Source of the DNA: Clostridiaceae bacterium
GTDB lineage: Bacteria > Cyanobacteriota > Vampirovibrionia > Gastranaerophilales > Gastranaerophilaceae
Length of the DNA: 35,450 nucleotides
Direction: 5' to 3'
NCBI GenBank assembly: GCA_022641775.1
Contig: JALCDS010000017.1
Span: 1-35,450, forward strand
In this document: positions 26,013-34,722 of the stretch, piece after piece
Layout of the letters: each line of letters begins with the position of its first letter
How positions within the stretch are numbered: the first letter of the stretch is position 1
Made by a program: the position numbers and the translations under genes
Notes under the pieces: model-generated
Told to the model about the DNA's origin: nothing
Databases searched by the model: none
What the model saw: the letters and a program-made list of their open reading frames with translations, nothing else

Positions 26013-27374
26013 TTATTTGGCAATCAAATACCAAATGTCATTGAATGTTACAAGTATCATCAAACCTATCAATAACAAGAAAAATACGGTTGATATTTTT
26101 TCAATAGTTTCTTCTTTGACAGGTTTCCCTCTCAATTTTTCAATAACCAAAAACATTATCTGTCCACCATCAAGTGCCGGTATTGGTAACAAGTTGAAAA
26201 TAACTAAGTTCAAGGAGATAACGGCTGTCAACAACAATCCATAGAACAATCCTTGATCAGAAATTATATCTCCGCCGAGTTTTGTAACCAACACTACACC
26301 ATGCAAATTTTTGGCAGGAATTTTACCTAAAACTAACTGTTTTAAGATAACCAGAATATCAACTGTTTGGTCATAAACATAATTCCAGCTTTGAGTTATA
26401 AGATTTGAGAATGTTTTGGTAGGTAATAATTCTTCATTTATATCAGGCAAAATCCCTATTATACCTGTTTTATCAGGATACATAACTTTCAAATGTACGT
26501 CTTTTCCTTTTCTGTTAACAGTCATATATATAGGTTTTGCACCATCCGATAATGCGTAAGCCAAATTGTTCAATGTAAGCGTTCCATCAGAAATAATATA
26601 GCTTTTTCCAACTATTTTATCTCGCAATTGAAGTTGGTCATAAGTCATATTTTTATCAGTATTTTTGTAAACAGCAACACCTTTTAAAACATTATCTTCA
26701 AGTGTAATTTCAGGTTCATCACCTTTTGGAACAAGTTTTACAAGAATTCCTTTCGGGATTACTTCATCTTTTGTAAAAGCCGGATTAATTGCTTTCAACG
26801 CTGTATAATTTTCTTCTACAAATTCCAAATTAACTTTTCCATCATTCATTTTATTGTTTTGTGCATAAAGATAAATTGCATATCTTGAATTTATTTTTGA
26901 ACCGTTGATTGTTTCAACTTTATCATTTTTTTGTAATCCTGAAGTCCAAACAGAAGCCCCTTTCGGTGCAACAATTTTGTTTATATATGTAGTATACTTT
27001 CCTGATGGTAAATAACCCCAAATAGCTGCTGCAACTATTACAAAAACAAATGCAGCAACAAGATTTGCAAATACACCTGCAATAAAAACAACAAATCTTT
27101 GATATGCCGGAGCATTTATAAACCTTTCCGGAGAATCACTTGGTATATCACTGTCTTTATCATCATCTGGAAATGAAACATACCCGCCGAATAAAAAAGC
27201 ATGAACTAGAATTGTTATATCACCAAACTTTTTTTCATATAAAGTCGGTCCTACAGGAAGTCCTATTCCGAACTTATCAACTTTTATTCCAAAACTTCTT
27301 GCAGCAATCAAGTGTCCTATTTCGTGAACCAAAACCAAAACGCTCAAAAGCAAAATCATTATTATAATTGACAT
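26013..27374 (-). CDS. rseP: Site-2 protease RseP
   Basis: This 453-residue integral membrane zinc metalloprotease cleaves transmembrane segments, such as anti-sigma factors or leftover signal peptides, within the inner membrane. The zinc motif H17-E-I-G-H21 lies in the first membrane helix. The third ligand is D402 in LLPIPALDGGQ. Further membrane helices lie around residues 90-120 and 350-450. A PDZ-like domain occupies the middle (about 130-310), including SGLQKNDKVETINGS. Length and topology are those of bacterial RseP/EcfE. GAGGA precedes the ATG. The gene stands alone between convergent and unrelated neighbours. Confidence 0.96.
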   Translation of the reverse strand: MSIIIMILLLSVLVLVHEIGHLIAARSFGIKVDKFGIGLPVGPTLYEKKFGDITILVHAFLFGGYVSFPDDDKDSDIPSDSPERFINAPAYQRFVVFIAGVFANLVAAFVFVIVAAAIWGYLPSGKYTTYINKIVAPKGASVWTSGLQKNDKVETINGSKINSRYAIYLYAQNNKMNDGKVNLEFVEENYTALKAINPAFTKDEVIPKGILVKLVPKGDEPEITLEDNVLKGVAVYKNTDKNMTYDQLQLRDKIVGKSYIISDGTLTLNNLAYALSDGAKPIYMTVNRKGKDVHLKVMYPDKTGIIGILPDINEELLPTKTFSNLITQSWNYVYDQTVDILVILKQLVLGKIPAKNLHGVVLVTKLGGDIISDQGLFYGLLLTAVISLNLVIFNLLPIPALDGGQIMFLVIEKLRGKPVKEETIEKISTVFFLLLIGLMILVTFNDIWYLIAK

Positions 27375-27460
27375 TTATTTTCCTCAAAATCAGTTTATCT
27401 TTCATAGATTTTAACACAAATATTATTTTATTACTCCTCGTATTTTCTATAAAAATAAAT

Positions 27461-28435
27461 TTATAAATAATTTAAGGAATTAATATATATTGTTTCATAA
27501 AGCATATTTTGTAAAAATTTTGATTTTAAATGTTTGCATAAAAAATACAAAACATTTTTCTTTAAATTAAATAAAGCATATACAATAAAATTTACTTTAG
27601 AATCTTCTGTAATTTCTATCAAATCCGAATTCTTCATTGGAAAATTCATTGATACAATATTTTTATTAATTTTTTTAGCCAAAATTTTATCTTGAGAAGT
27701 ATCAAAATGGGTACAATATTCAAGTTCCATATCAAAACCTAAATGTGTTGTTAAAGATTGTCGAGGATAAATAATCAATCCTTTTTCGCACAATAAATTA
27801 AATGCATAGGCCCAATCCCAGCCTACAACTGAAGATTTTGAATTGTATATGCTATTATAGCGTTTTAAAATTTTATATCTTTTAATTTTATTTTGAGTAA
27901 TCTCATTTACCATGTTATTTTCTTTAAATTTTTGATAGCAAAGGATTTTGTTATCAAAAAATTTCCACACTCTACGCCAAGATGCCCACCCTAAACAGTT
28001 AAAATATCTTCTAAAATAATAGCTATCTCTGATTTTATAATTTGGTTTATGATTATATCCACTAATACTCATTATTTTTTCATTATTTTTGTATTTATTC
28101 AAAAGCTCCTCACAATATTGAAAAAAAGAAACATCCGGATAAATATCATCTTCTAATATAATTCCCATTTCTTCATTTTTGAAAAACCAAGATATTGCCT
28201 GAGGAATTGCAATATCACAACCTAAATTTTTATCACGGTAAAGGGTTTTTACTTCACAATCCCAATCAACATTGATTAAATCTCTGACTTCTTGAATTCT
28301 TATTTTTTCACTTTCATTTCTGGGACCATCTGAAGCCACATACAATCTTTTAGGTTTTACTTTTCTTATTTGTTCAAAAACCTTTTTTGTTGTTTCTTTC
28401 CTCAACCATATTAAAAGTAAGATAGCCGTTTCCAC
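27461..28435 (-). CDS. GT-A glycosyltransferase, HlpA-like
   Basis: This 324-residue protein has a GT-A fold of the group annotated as hemolytic-protein HlpA-like sugar transferases. The N-terminus AILLLIWLRKETTKKVFEQI and YVASDGPRN are typical. The donor-metal motif is the D-D in GIILEDDIYPDVSFF, and LGWASWRRVWKFFD is the characteristic later segment. It begins with GTG at 28435, sharing one base with the TAG of the GT4 gene upstream, so the two glycosyltransferases are translationally coupled. It probably adds one sugar to a lipid-linked or surface glycan. No membrane segment is seen. Donor and acceptor are unknown. Confidence 0.85.
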   Translation of the reverse strand: METAILLLIWLRKETTKKVFEQIRKVKPKRLYVASDGPRNESEKIRIQEVRDLINVDWDCEVKTLYRDKNLGCDIAIPQAISWFFKNEEMGIILEDDIYPDVSFFQYCEELLNKYKNNEKIMSISGYNHKPNYKIRDSYYFRRYFNCLGWASWRRVWKFFDNKILCYQKFKENNMVNEITQNKIKRYKILKRYNSIYNSKSSVVGWDWAYAFNLLCEKGLIIYPRQSLTTHLGFDMELEYCTHFDTSQDKILAKKINKNIVSMNFPMKNSDLIEITEDSKVNFIVYALFNLKKNVLYFLCKHLKSKFLQNMLYETIYINSLNYL

Positions 28436-29757
28436 TAGTTATTATCCTCTTTATAAAATTCCTCTTTCATCTTGTCAATCATTATTTTTGCAGATTTTTC
28501 CCATGAAAATTCTTTTGCTCTTTCTATTCCTTTTTCTATACAAACTTGTCTGAACTCTCTATCATGATACATTTTTTCTAATGCTTGAATCATTTCTTCA
28601 TCTTTGGTTGGATCTATTTGTATTCCACAATCTCCTATAACTTCCGGCATAGAGGAAGTGTTTGAACAAATTACGGGACATCCGCATTTCATAGCCTCCA
28701 AAATCGGCATACCAAACCCTTCATATAGTGACGGATATACAAACATTTCGGCTCCGTTATATAATAGTGGAACATCTTCATCTTCTACATATCCTATCTT
28801 TAATATTTTACTTTTATATTCTTCGCAATTGTCTATCTCTTTTTCTAATATAGGTAAAAATTTATCCCAATGAGCTCCGCCTATTACAAATATAAAATCA
28901 TCAATATTATTTTGTTTTATAAATTCAACAAAATTTTTGACTGCGAAAATAATATTTTTTCTCGGCTCAAGAGTACATAAACTAAATAAATATTTTTTGT
29001 TTTGAGGAATATTATATTTTCCTTTAATTTTATTAATTTTTTCAATACTTGTTTCTCTATAAAACTCTTCACTGACTCCGAGAGGTGTTACAATTATATT
29101 TTCCGGATTTATATTATGCATAATTTTTATAAAATCTTGTTTTGTGTTTTCAGAATTTGTAAAATAAACACCTGATTGATTTAAAGAATTTAAAAGTGTG
29201 TCAAACCATTCTTTTGCCTCATTCATTTCATTATAAAAATTTTTCATACCAAGAGGAATGACATCATGTAAAAATAAAAAAGATTTAATTTTACTAATCT
29301 CATAAATTTCTTTAGGGATAGGCTCTACAGGAGAAAAATAAATATCAAAATCATTTAATTTTTTAAAAAAATTAAGATTGTTTTTTCTGGTTTTTTCATA
29401 TAAATTACATGAACGAAAAGCTACCCAACGAATTATTTTTTTAAAAAGATTATCTTTCCCTTTATTTTTCCTATATTTATATTTTAATTGTTCCATTAGT
29501 GCCATATATGAATTTGTAATATTTTTATCATATAAAATTTTTAAATTTTTAAATTTTTTATAATGTTTTATAAATTCTTTTAAATAACATAATCTTCTAT
29601 AACTACAAAATAAAGTTATATCAACATTATCCTTTTTTAAAAACTCTTTTAAAAGATTTTTTGTAACAAAATAAATTCCACCACGGACCCCACTTGTTTC
29701 AAAAAAATATGTTAATAAGGTTGCATCAAACAAAATTTTAATCTTTTTATTTTCCAT
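28435..29757 (-). CDS. Glycosyltransferase family 4
   Basis: This 440-residue GT-B enzyme has an N-terminal acceptor domain with SGVRGGIYFVTKNLL, then SFLFLHDVIPLGM, VTPLGVSEEFYRE, FSLCTLEPRKN and the donor-binding E-x7-E motif YEGFGMPILEAMKCGCPVI. This is the retaining GT4 pattern, often mannosyl- or rhamnosyltransferases in O-antigen or capsule pathways. It precedes the HlpA-like transferase in the same transcript. The upstream 75 bases are shared with a divergent GT2 gene. The product probably acts at the inner face of the cytoplasmic membrane. Confidence 0.93.
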   Translation of the reverse strand: MENKKIKILFDATLLTYFFETSGVRGGIYFVTKNLLKEFLKKDNVDITLFCSYRRLCYLKEFIKHYKKFKNLKILYDKNITNSYMALMEQLKYKYRKNKGKDNLFKKIIRWVAFRSCNLYEKTRKNNLNFFKKLNDFDIYFSPVEPIPKEIYEISKIKSFLFLHDVIPLGMKNFYNEMNEAKEWFDTLLNSLNQSGVYFTNSENTKQDFIKIMHNINPENIIVTPLGVSEEFYRETSIEKINKIKGKYNIPQNKKYLFSLCTLEPRKNIIFAVKNFVEFIKQNNIDDFIFVIGGAHWDKFLPILEKEIDNCEEYKSKILKIGYVEDEDVPLLYNGAEMFVYPSLYEGFGMPILEAMKCGCPVICSNTSSMPEVIGDCGIQIDPTKDEEMIQALEKMYHDREFRQVCIEKGIERAKEFSWEKSAKIMIDKMKEEFYKEDNN

Positions 29758-29797
29758 AAAAAAAATCTTATCATAAAACCTTATATTACACTTGATT

Positions 29798-29826
29798 TTT
29801 ACAAAATATTAAATTTAAGATATAAT
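29798..29826 (+). promoter_or_regulatory. Promoter of the GT2 gene, leaderless type
   Basis: TTTACA (29798-29803) and TATAAT (29821-29826) are 17 bases apart. The ATG follows after only 6 bases, at 29833, and no ribosome site exists. The transcript should begin at or next to the start codon. Confidence 0.7.
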
Positions 29827-29832
29827 AAATTT

Positions 29833-30681
29833 ATGCTTATATCAATAATTGTTGCAAGTTATAATTACGAAAATTTTATCGGGGAAACCATAAAATCTGT
29901 TTTAAATCAAACGTATTCCGATTGGGAACTTATTATTGTGGATGATGGTTCAAGTGATAATTCTGTTGAAGTTATAAGGAATTTTTGTGCGAAAGATAAA
30001 AGAATAAAACTTTATACCCATCAAGATAATAAAAATAAGGGGTTGGTAAAAACATTACAACTCGGAATTTCATATGCAAAGGGAGATTGGATTGCATTTT
30101 TGGAGTCAGATGATAAGTGGACACCTGACTGTTTGGAAAAAAGAATTCAAGAAATCAAAAAAAATAAAGATTTCTCACTAATATTCAATACTGTTCAACT
30201 TACAGGCGATGAGAAAAAAATCCAAAAAATGCAAAAAGTAGTTGATGATACAAGAAAACATCTTTTAAAACATACGTATCCAAAAAATATGTTTATGGAC
30301 TTTGCAATTGACAATCAAATTGTTACATTTTCAACTGTTATGTTATCAAGAAAAATTTTGGATAATTTTGATTGGGATTGTCCTTGTGACAAACTTTTTG
30401 ATTGGTGGTTTTATATCCATTTGGCATATAAAAATGACTTTTATTATTTGAATGAACCATTAACATTTTGGCAAGTCCACGATAATAGTTATATAAATCA
30501 AACATCCACTACTGTTCTTCCGCAATTCAGAGCTTATTACGATGTTTATAATATGAATAAATCAATATTTCTTTTAATAAAAATATGTTATTTATTCCTA
30601 TTCTTTTTGTGTTCATTTAAACCACTAAAGACCTTGAAAACAAAGATTGCAAGAAAACTAAAATCTTTTAATCAAAAATAA
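29833..30681 (+). CDS. Glycosyltransferase family 2
   Basis: This 282-residue GT-A enzyme begins ISIIVASYNYENFIGETIKS, with the nucleotide-binding IIVDDGSSDNS and the metal-binding E-S-D-D in WIAFLESDDKW. The C-terminal region includes FDWWFYIHLAY and a hydrophobic stretch near 250 (IFLLIKICYLFLFFLC), so it may be membrane-associated. It is divergent from the GT4 gene and its end overlaps the RgpF-like gene on the other strand by 14 bases. Transcription appears to start at the ATG. It likely adds a residue to the same glycan; the sugar is unknown. Confidence 0.92.
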   Translation: MLISIIVASYNYENFIGETIKSVLNQTYSDWELIIVDDGSSDNSVEVIRNFCAKDKRIKLYTHQDNKNKGLVKTLQLGISYAKGDWIAFLESDDKWTPDCLEKRIQEIKKNKDFSLIFNTVQLTGDEKKIQKMQKVVDDTRKHLLKHTYPKNMFMDFAIDNQIVTFSTVMLSRKILDNFDWDCPCDKLFDWWFYIHLAYKNDFYYLNEPLTFWQVHDNSYINQTSTTVLPQFRAYYDVYNMNKSIFLLIKICYLFLFFLCSFKPLKTLKTKIARKLKSFNQK

Positions 30682-31576
30682 TCGGACAAAAATGTTTCAT
30701 AAAAATATTTGTATATTTTCTTACAAAATGCGGAACTTTTAGATTTCTATAAAATTGAAAATATGCTTTTTTAGCACTTACCGGAAGTAACGTATGAATT
30801 TTTCGTATTTTTAACCTTTTCAAATTATTTTTAATTAAATTGACATCATAAGAATAATTTTCAAATTCAGATTCCCAACCTTCAACTATTGTATCGCGAG
30901 TATTTTGCAATCTAAAAAGTGAACATTTTACAAGTGGAGAAAGCCGCTCTTCCATTAATTCACGCCACGCAAAAACCGTAGGATTGCCGTATTTTTGATA
31001 TTTATGAATGTATGATTTAGCTACAAAATCCTTTTTCAAAAGCATTTGAGACAAACCCACTTCATATTTTTGCACAACGTCATTCTTTTTTTCCTCTGCA
31101 CGAATATGTTCCATAAAATTTATAAAGTCTGAAGTCGTAAAAATATTTTTCTTTATTACAAGAAAATAACTCTGTATATGGCGACATAACCTTCCTTTGA
31201 TATCTGTAGGATTTTCACTTATTCCCCAAAAATCACAAGTTTCTTTATCCATTTTGTCAAAAACTTCTTTTAAAGGATACAATGGACCATAACAACTATC
31301 ATTTGCAAAAATTATTTCATCACAATCAAAACTATTTTCAATAAAATAATGAAATCCTCTCTTATAGCTACCAAAATCGTATTCTTTGTGATTTTGGGCA
31401 ATAACAACTTCACAAATTTCATCTAATTTATTTTGTTCATCCATCGCCAAGTCACATGCTGATACAAAAATAATCTTTTCAGAAATTTTTTTTAGTTCTT
31501 TAAGATAAAAGATAACGTAATCATCAATTACGTTACCTCTATCAAAATGTGCAAATATCGTTATTCTTTTTGTCAT
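30668..31576 (-). CDS. RgpF-like rhamnan synthesis glycosyltransferase
   Basis: This 302-residue protein is of the rhamnan-synthesis F family: ITIFAHFDRGNVIDDYVIFY at the start, NHKEYDFGSYKRGF, IIFANDSCYGPLYPL and FWGISENP are its hallmarks. Members extend rhamnose or related side chains in streptococcal and Gram-negative polysaccharides. The usual RgpF is about 580 residues; short single-domain versions like this also occur. It follows speE by 7 bases on the same strand but with no clear ribosome site. No dTDP-rhamnose (rml) genes are in the window, so the donor must come from elsewhere or be a different sugar. Confidence 0.87.
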   Translation of the reverse strand: MTKRITIFAHFDRGNVIDDYVIFYLKELKKISEKIIFVSACDLAMDEQNKLDEICEVVIAQNHKEYDFGSYKRGFHYFIENSFDCDEIIFANDSCYGPLYPLKEVFDKMDKETCDFWGISENPTDIKGRLCRHIQSYFLVIKKNIFTTSDFINFMEHIRAEEKKNDVVQKYEVGLSQMLLKKDFVAKSYIHKYQKYGNPTVFAWRELMEERLSPLVKCSLFRLQNTRDTIVEGWESEFENYSYDVNLIKNNLKRLKIRKIHTLLPVSAKKAYFQFYRNLKVPHFVRKYTNIFMKHFCPIIFD

Positions 31577-31583
31577 AGATAAA

Positions 31584-32438
31584 TTAATAACCTAAAGCTT
31601 TTTTCAAATATTCAGGAAGTGCAAAACGTGCATTGTGGTATTCTCTGTTGTACATTTTGCAAGATTTTTTGATATCTTCATATCTGTCTTCAGCAAAATA
31701 AGAAAGCGGTTTAACATCTTCTGAACAAAATGCCCAAGCCCAATAGCCCCCTGGGTATGTTGGCATGTTTGAAGTGTATGTTGCAGTAATCGGGAATACT
31801 TTTTTCAATAAAACATACATTTTTCTTATTTCTTCAGGATTGGCAAACGGACTTTCCGATTGCGCAGCCATAATTCCACCTTTTTTCAATGAATTTTTAA
31901 CATTTGTATAAAATTCTTCTGTAAACAAGCCTTCTCCGGGTCCCATCGGATCTGTAGAATCTATCAATACAATATCAAATTCATCTTTTTTATTTTTTAT
32001 GTATTCAATAGCGTCTTGAACGAGAATTTCAACTTTTGGGTTGTCAAGTTCGCAAGCAACTGTTGGGAAGAATTTTTTGCTGGCTTCAATAACCAATCCG
32101 TCAATTTCACATAATACAACACGCTCAACTGTTTTGTGTTTCAAAACTTCTCTAATTGTGCCACCATCACCACCACCGATTATTAACACAGATTTAGGCG
32201 CTTTATGGTGCATCATCGGAATATGTGCAATCATTTCATGATAATGAAATTCATCACCTTCAGTTACCATCATCAAATCATCAAGCGTTAAAATTTTACC
32301 TAAAGTTGAATCGGTATCAATGACTTCTACCTTTTGAAAAGGTGATTGTTTACTAAATAATACTTCTTTTGCTTTTATACAAATCCCATAACCGTTCGGT
32401 GTAATTTCTTTATAATATCCGTTTTCAAATCCGTTCAT
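31584..32438 (-). CDS. speE: Spermidine synthase
   Basis: This 284-residue aminopropyltransferase joins putrescine and decarboxylated SAM to give spermidine. The SAM-type motif VLIIGGGDGGTIREVLKH is present, with the EIDGLVIEASKKFFP and DSTDPMGPGEGLF segments that bind the substrates, and the N-terminal beta domain with TLDDLMMVTEGDEFHYHEM. The length is normal. It starts immediately after the HIT gene stop (TAAATG), with GGAT upstream, and probably shares its transcript. No speD or speH is in the window. Cadaverine or agmatine use by some relatives cannot be excluded. Confidence 0.95.
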   Translation of the reverse strand: MNGFENGYYKEITPNGYGICIKAKEVLFSKQSPFQKVEVIDTDSTLGKILTLDDLMMVTEGDEFHYHEMIAHIPMMHHKAPKSVLIIGGGDGGTIREVLKHKTVERVVLCEIDGLVIEASKKFFPTVACELDNPKVEILVQDAIEYIKNKKDEFDIVLIDSTDPMGPGEGLFTEEFYTNVKNSLKKGGIMAAQSESPFANPEEIRKMYVLLKKVFPITATYTSNMPTYPGGYWAWAFCSEDVKPLSYFAEDRYEDIKKSCKMYNREYHNARFALPEYLKKALGY

Positions 32439-32756
32439 TTATTTTTTATCCTTTCCTAAAATGTGAATGTGCATGTGCATAACCTCTTGTCCTGCCTCTT
32501 TACCTGTATTTACATGTAAGTTGTATGATTTAAGACCGATTTTTTTTGTAACTGCTTTTATACCTTTAAAAAGTTCTGCCATAAGTTTTTCATCCTCAAG
32601 TTCATTCAAACTTTCTACATGAACTTTTGGAACAACAAGCAAATGAATAGGAGCTTTCGGATGTAAATCTTTGAAAACTACTAAATATTCATTTTCATAA
32701 ACAAATTCTGTATTAAAATCTCCGTTTATAATTTTACAAAAAATACAATCTGTCAT
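32439..32756 (-). CDS. HIT-family (HinT-like) nucleotide hydrolase
   Basis: This 105-residue histidine-triad protein has an N-terminal CIFCKIINGDF (two-cysteine zinc site variant), VFKDLHPKAPIHLLVVPKVH and the catalytic HMHIHILG. HinT enzymes hydrolyse adenosine 5'-phosphoramidates and aminoacyl-adenylates as homodimers. GAGGG precedes the ATG. Length is typical. It directly precedes speE, with no functional link known to me. Confidence 0.95.
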   Translation of the reverse strand: MTDCIFCKIINGDFNTEFVYENEYLVVFKDLHPKAPIHLLVVPKVHVESLNELEDEKLMAELFKGIKAVTKKIGLKSYNLHVNTGKEAGQEVMHMHIHILGKDKK

Positions 32757-32923
32757 AATACCCTCTTTTCTTTGATATCAGTTATTTTACAATAATAATA
32801 CTATTAAATCAAATCTTTGTTTTGTAAAAATTTCGTTTAAAACTTTGTAACTAACTTGCCAAAGAATTATATGCAAGTTAAAATAAGACTAAGGAAATCC
32901 TTTTGGGGAGGAAAAAGATCTTA

Positions 32924-34126
32924 ATGCCGAGATTAGCTAATGATTACGAAATAGAAAATAATCGCTATTTTGATTATTATAATAACAGCACTATACCGAC
33001 AAGAACAGAAGTCCATCATCAAACAGATAATGGAAATAATGTAAGACAATTTCAAGCAAAACGCCGTATTGCCGCTGACCCTAAAAAAGTTAGAATAAAT
33101 AACTTTCTTCACAGACTGATTTCTATCTCATTTGTGTCGTTATTAGGATTTACAATTTTACCTATAGGTTTTAACAGTGTTACGAAATCTTTTTGGCGCC
33201 CATCACCATATCCTGATATTAAAGCAGATTATGAACAACTCATAAATCCGACTATTGACTATCTGTCAAACGATTGGTATTTAGGCAAAAGACTTTTGGC
33301 TGATGTAAATTTGAAAGAACCTTTAATGACACCTTTGAAACAAGGTCAGGAATTAACAGGATTGGAAGAACAATTAACAAGTTTAGCTGCACTTTATCCT
33401 TCAATTCATTCAGGAATTTATGTTATGGACATGGATAACGGTAATTATGCCGCAGTGAATGCTGATGAATCTTTTGCAACAGCAAGTATCATAAAACTTC
33501 CAGTGTTAGTTCAACTTTTCCGCTCAATTGAAGCAGGACAGGTTTCTTTGACAGATACAATGCCTTTAACAGAGTATTATAGAAGTGAAGGTTCGGGAGA
33601 ACTTCAATTCAAAGCTGCAAATTCAACATATACAATTGACGAACTTGCTCGTCGTATGATTACCGATTCAGATAATTCAGCAACAAATATGTTAATGTCA
33701 AAAATAGGTTCTATGACAGACGTTAATGCAGGGATAAGAGATTGGGGATTGGCTAATACATTTGTAAAAACTTGGTTGCCTGATATGGGCGGAACAAACA
33801 GAACAACCGCAAAAGATATGGCAACAATCCTTTACAACCTTGATAATCCGAAATTTTTGAGTGATACATCAAGAAGTAAAATCGTTGAATATATGAGTCA
33901 TGTTAAAAATACAAGACTCTTAAAAGCAGGGCTTCCAAGCGGAGCTTCTCTTATCCATAAAACCGGTGACATCGGTAGTATGCTTGGCGATGCAGGCATA
34001 GTTACCGCTCCAACAGGAAAAAGATATATTGTTGTAGTTTTAGCAAACCGTCCGCACAATTCACCTTTGGGCAAAGATTTTATCGTAAAAGCTTCTACAA
34101 TGATTTATAATTCTATGGCAAATTAA
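32924..34126 (+). CDS. Membrane-anchored serine hydrolase, class A beta-lactamase-like
   Basis: This protein of about 400 residues has a cytoplasmic N-terminus of some 60 residues, one transmembrane helix (about 61-83, SISFVSLLGFTILPIGF) and an extracytoplasmic catalytic domain. The active-site motifs are S188-I-I-K191, S249-D-N251 and K346-T-G348, in class A order. I chose ATG 32924; a TTG 21 bases upstream would run through the GGGGAGG ribosome site. The class A Glu166 omega-loop motif is not clear, so true beta-lactam hydrolysis is doubtful. A peptidoglycan-related or other amidase/esterase role is as likely. It is transcribed alone. Confidence 0.88.
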   Translation: MPRLANDYEIENNRYFDYYNNSTIPTRTEVHHQTDNGNNVRQFQAKRRIAADPKKVRINNFLHRLISISFVSLLGFTILPIGFNSVTKSFWRPSPYPDIKADYEQLINPTIDYLSNDWYLGKRLLADVNLKEPLMTPLKQGQELTGLEEQLTSLAALYPSIHSGIYVMDMDNGNYAAVNADESFATASIIKLPVLVQLFRSIEAGQVSLTDTMPLTEYYRSEGSGELQFKAANSTYTIDELARRMITDSDNSATNMLMSKIGSMTDVNAGIRDWGLANTFVKTWLPDMGGTNRTTAKDMATILYNLDNPKFLSDTSRSKIVEYMSHVKNTRLLKAGLPSGASLIHKTGDIGSMLGDAGIVTAPTGKRYIVVVLANRPHNSPLGKDFIVKASTMIYNSMAN

Positions 34127-34127
34127 A

Positions 34128-34646
34128 TTATTTCAAAGTTTTTATTGCCAAATTTATTGCAGCCTCGGAAAACATAAATTTCATGTTTTTACGATTTATT
34201 AACGGATTAAATTCAAATTTTTTAATTATAACTTCATCTTTTGTGCATATTCCGATATAAATAAGCCCGACCGGTTTATTTTCATCACTATTTGGTCCTG
34301 CAATTCCTGTTGTAGCAATTGCTATATCACAATGTGTCTTATTAAACAGCCCTTTAACCATTTCATCTGCACATTCACGACTGACTGCACCAAAATTTTT
34401 CAAAGTTTCTGCACTTACCCCGAGAATTGATTGTTTTGCATCGTTTGAATAAGTTACAAAGTTTGCAAAAACATACGATGAACTCCCCGAAACATCCGTT
34501 AATCTTGAGCTCAAAAGCCCGCCTGTACAAGATTCTGTAGTTGCTATTTTTAAATTCTTTTCAAGCAAAATCTTACCCAAAACCTGTTCCCGTTTAGAAA
34601 ACAAGCGAATAAACAAAGGTTTTAAATTTATAAAAAATTGTTTCAT
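34128..34646 (-). CDS. pncC: CinA-type NMN amidohydrolase (PncC domain)
   Basis: This 172-residue protein is the CinA C-terminal domain alone. KNLKIATTESCTGGLLSSRL, the GSSSYVFANFVTYSNDAK segment and IAIATTGIAGPNSDENKPVG are the family motifs. It deamidates nicotinamide mononucleotide to nicotinate mononucleotide in NAD recycling. A longer frame begins at TTG 34685, but that TTG is the first base triplet of a TTGACA -35 box, and the -10 lies inside the extension. ATG 34646 is therefore the better start, giving a very short leader. The N-terminal MoCF-like domain of full CinA is absent. The stop is one base from the convergent serine hydrolase stop. Confidence 0.9.
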   Translation of the reverse strand: MKQFFINLKPLFIRLFSKREQVLGKILLEKNLKIATTESCTGGLLSSRLTDVSGSSSYVFANFVTYSNDAKQSILGVSAETLKNFGAVSRECADEMVKGLFNKTHCDIAIATTGIAGPNSDENKPVGLIYIGICTKDEVIIKKFEFNPLINRKNMKFMFSEAAINLAIKTLK

Positions 34647-34656
34647 ATATCTTAAA

Positions 34657-34685
34657 AGTGTAAATTTTCTACGCTTAAATGTCAA
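34657..34685 (-). promoter_or_regulatory. Promoter of the CinA-type gene
   Basis: A perfect TTGACA (34680-34685) and TACACT (34657-34662) are spaced by 17 bases on the minus strand. Only 10 bases separate the -10 from the ATG at 34646, so the leader is about 3-4 bases long. Confidence 0.65.
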
Positions 34686-34691
34686 GGTTTA

Positions 34692-34700
34692 TGCTATCAT
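34692..34700 (+). promoter_or_regulatory. Extended -10 of dnaB
   Basis: TGC-TATCAT matches an extended -10 element on the plus strand. The -35 is poor. It lies 22 bases before the dnaB ATG and nearly touches the oppositely directed CinA promoter. Confidence 0.45.
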
Positions 34701-34722
34701 GATTTTAATTAAGGAGCTAAGC

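Noticed and set aside
32903-32923. TTG start of the serine hydrolase at 32903
   Set aside because: The GGGGAGG ribosome site would lie inside the coding sequence; ATG 32924 fits it.
34647-34685. Longer CinA-type protein starting at TTG 34685
   Set aside because: The extension consists of a TTGACA-N17-TACACT promoter, and homologues align from about the later ATG.
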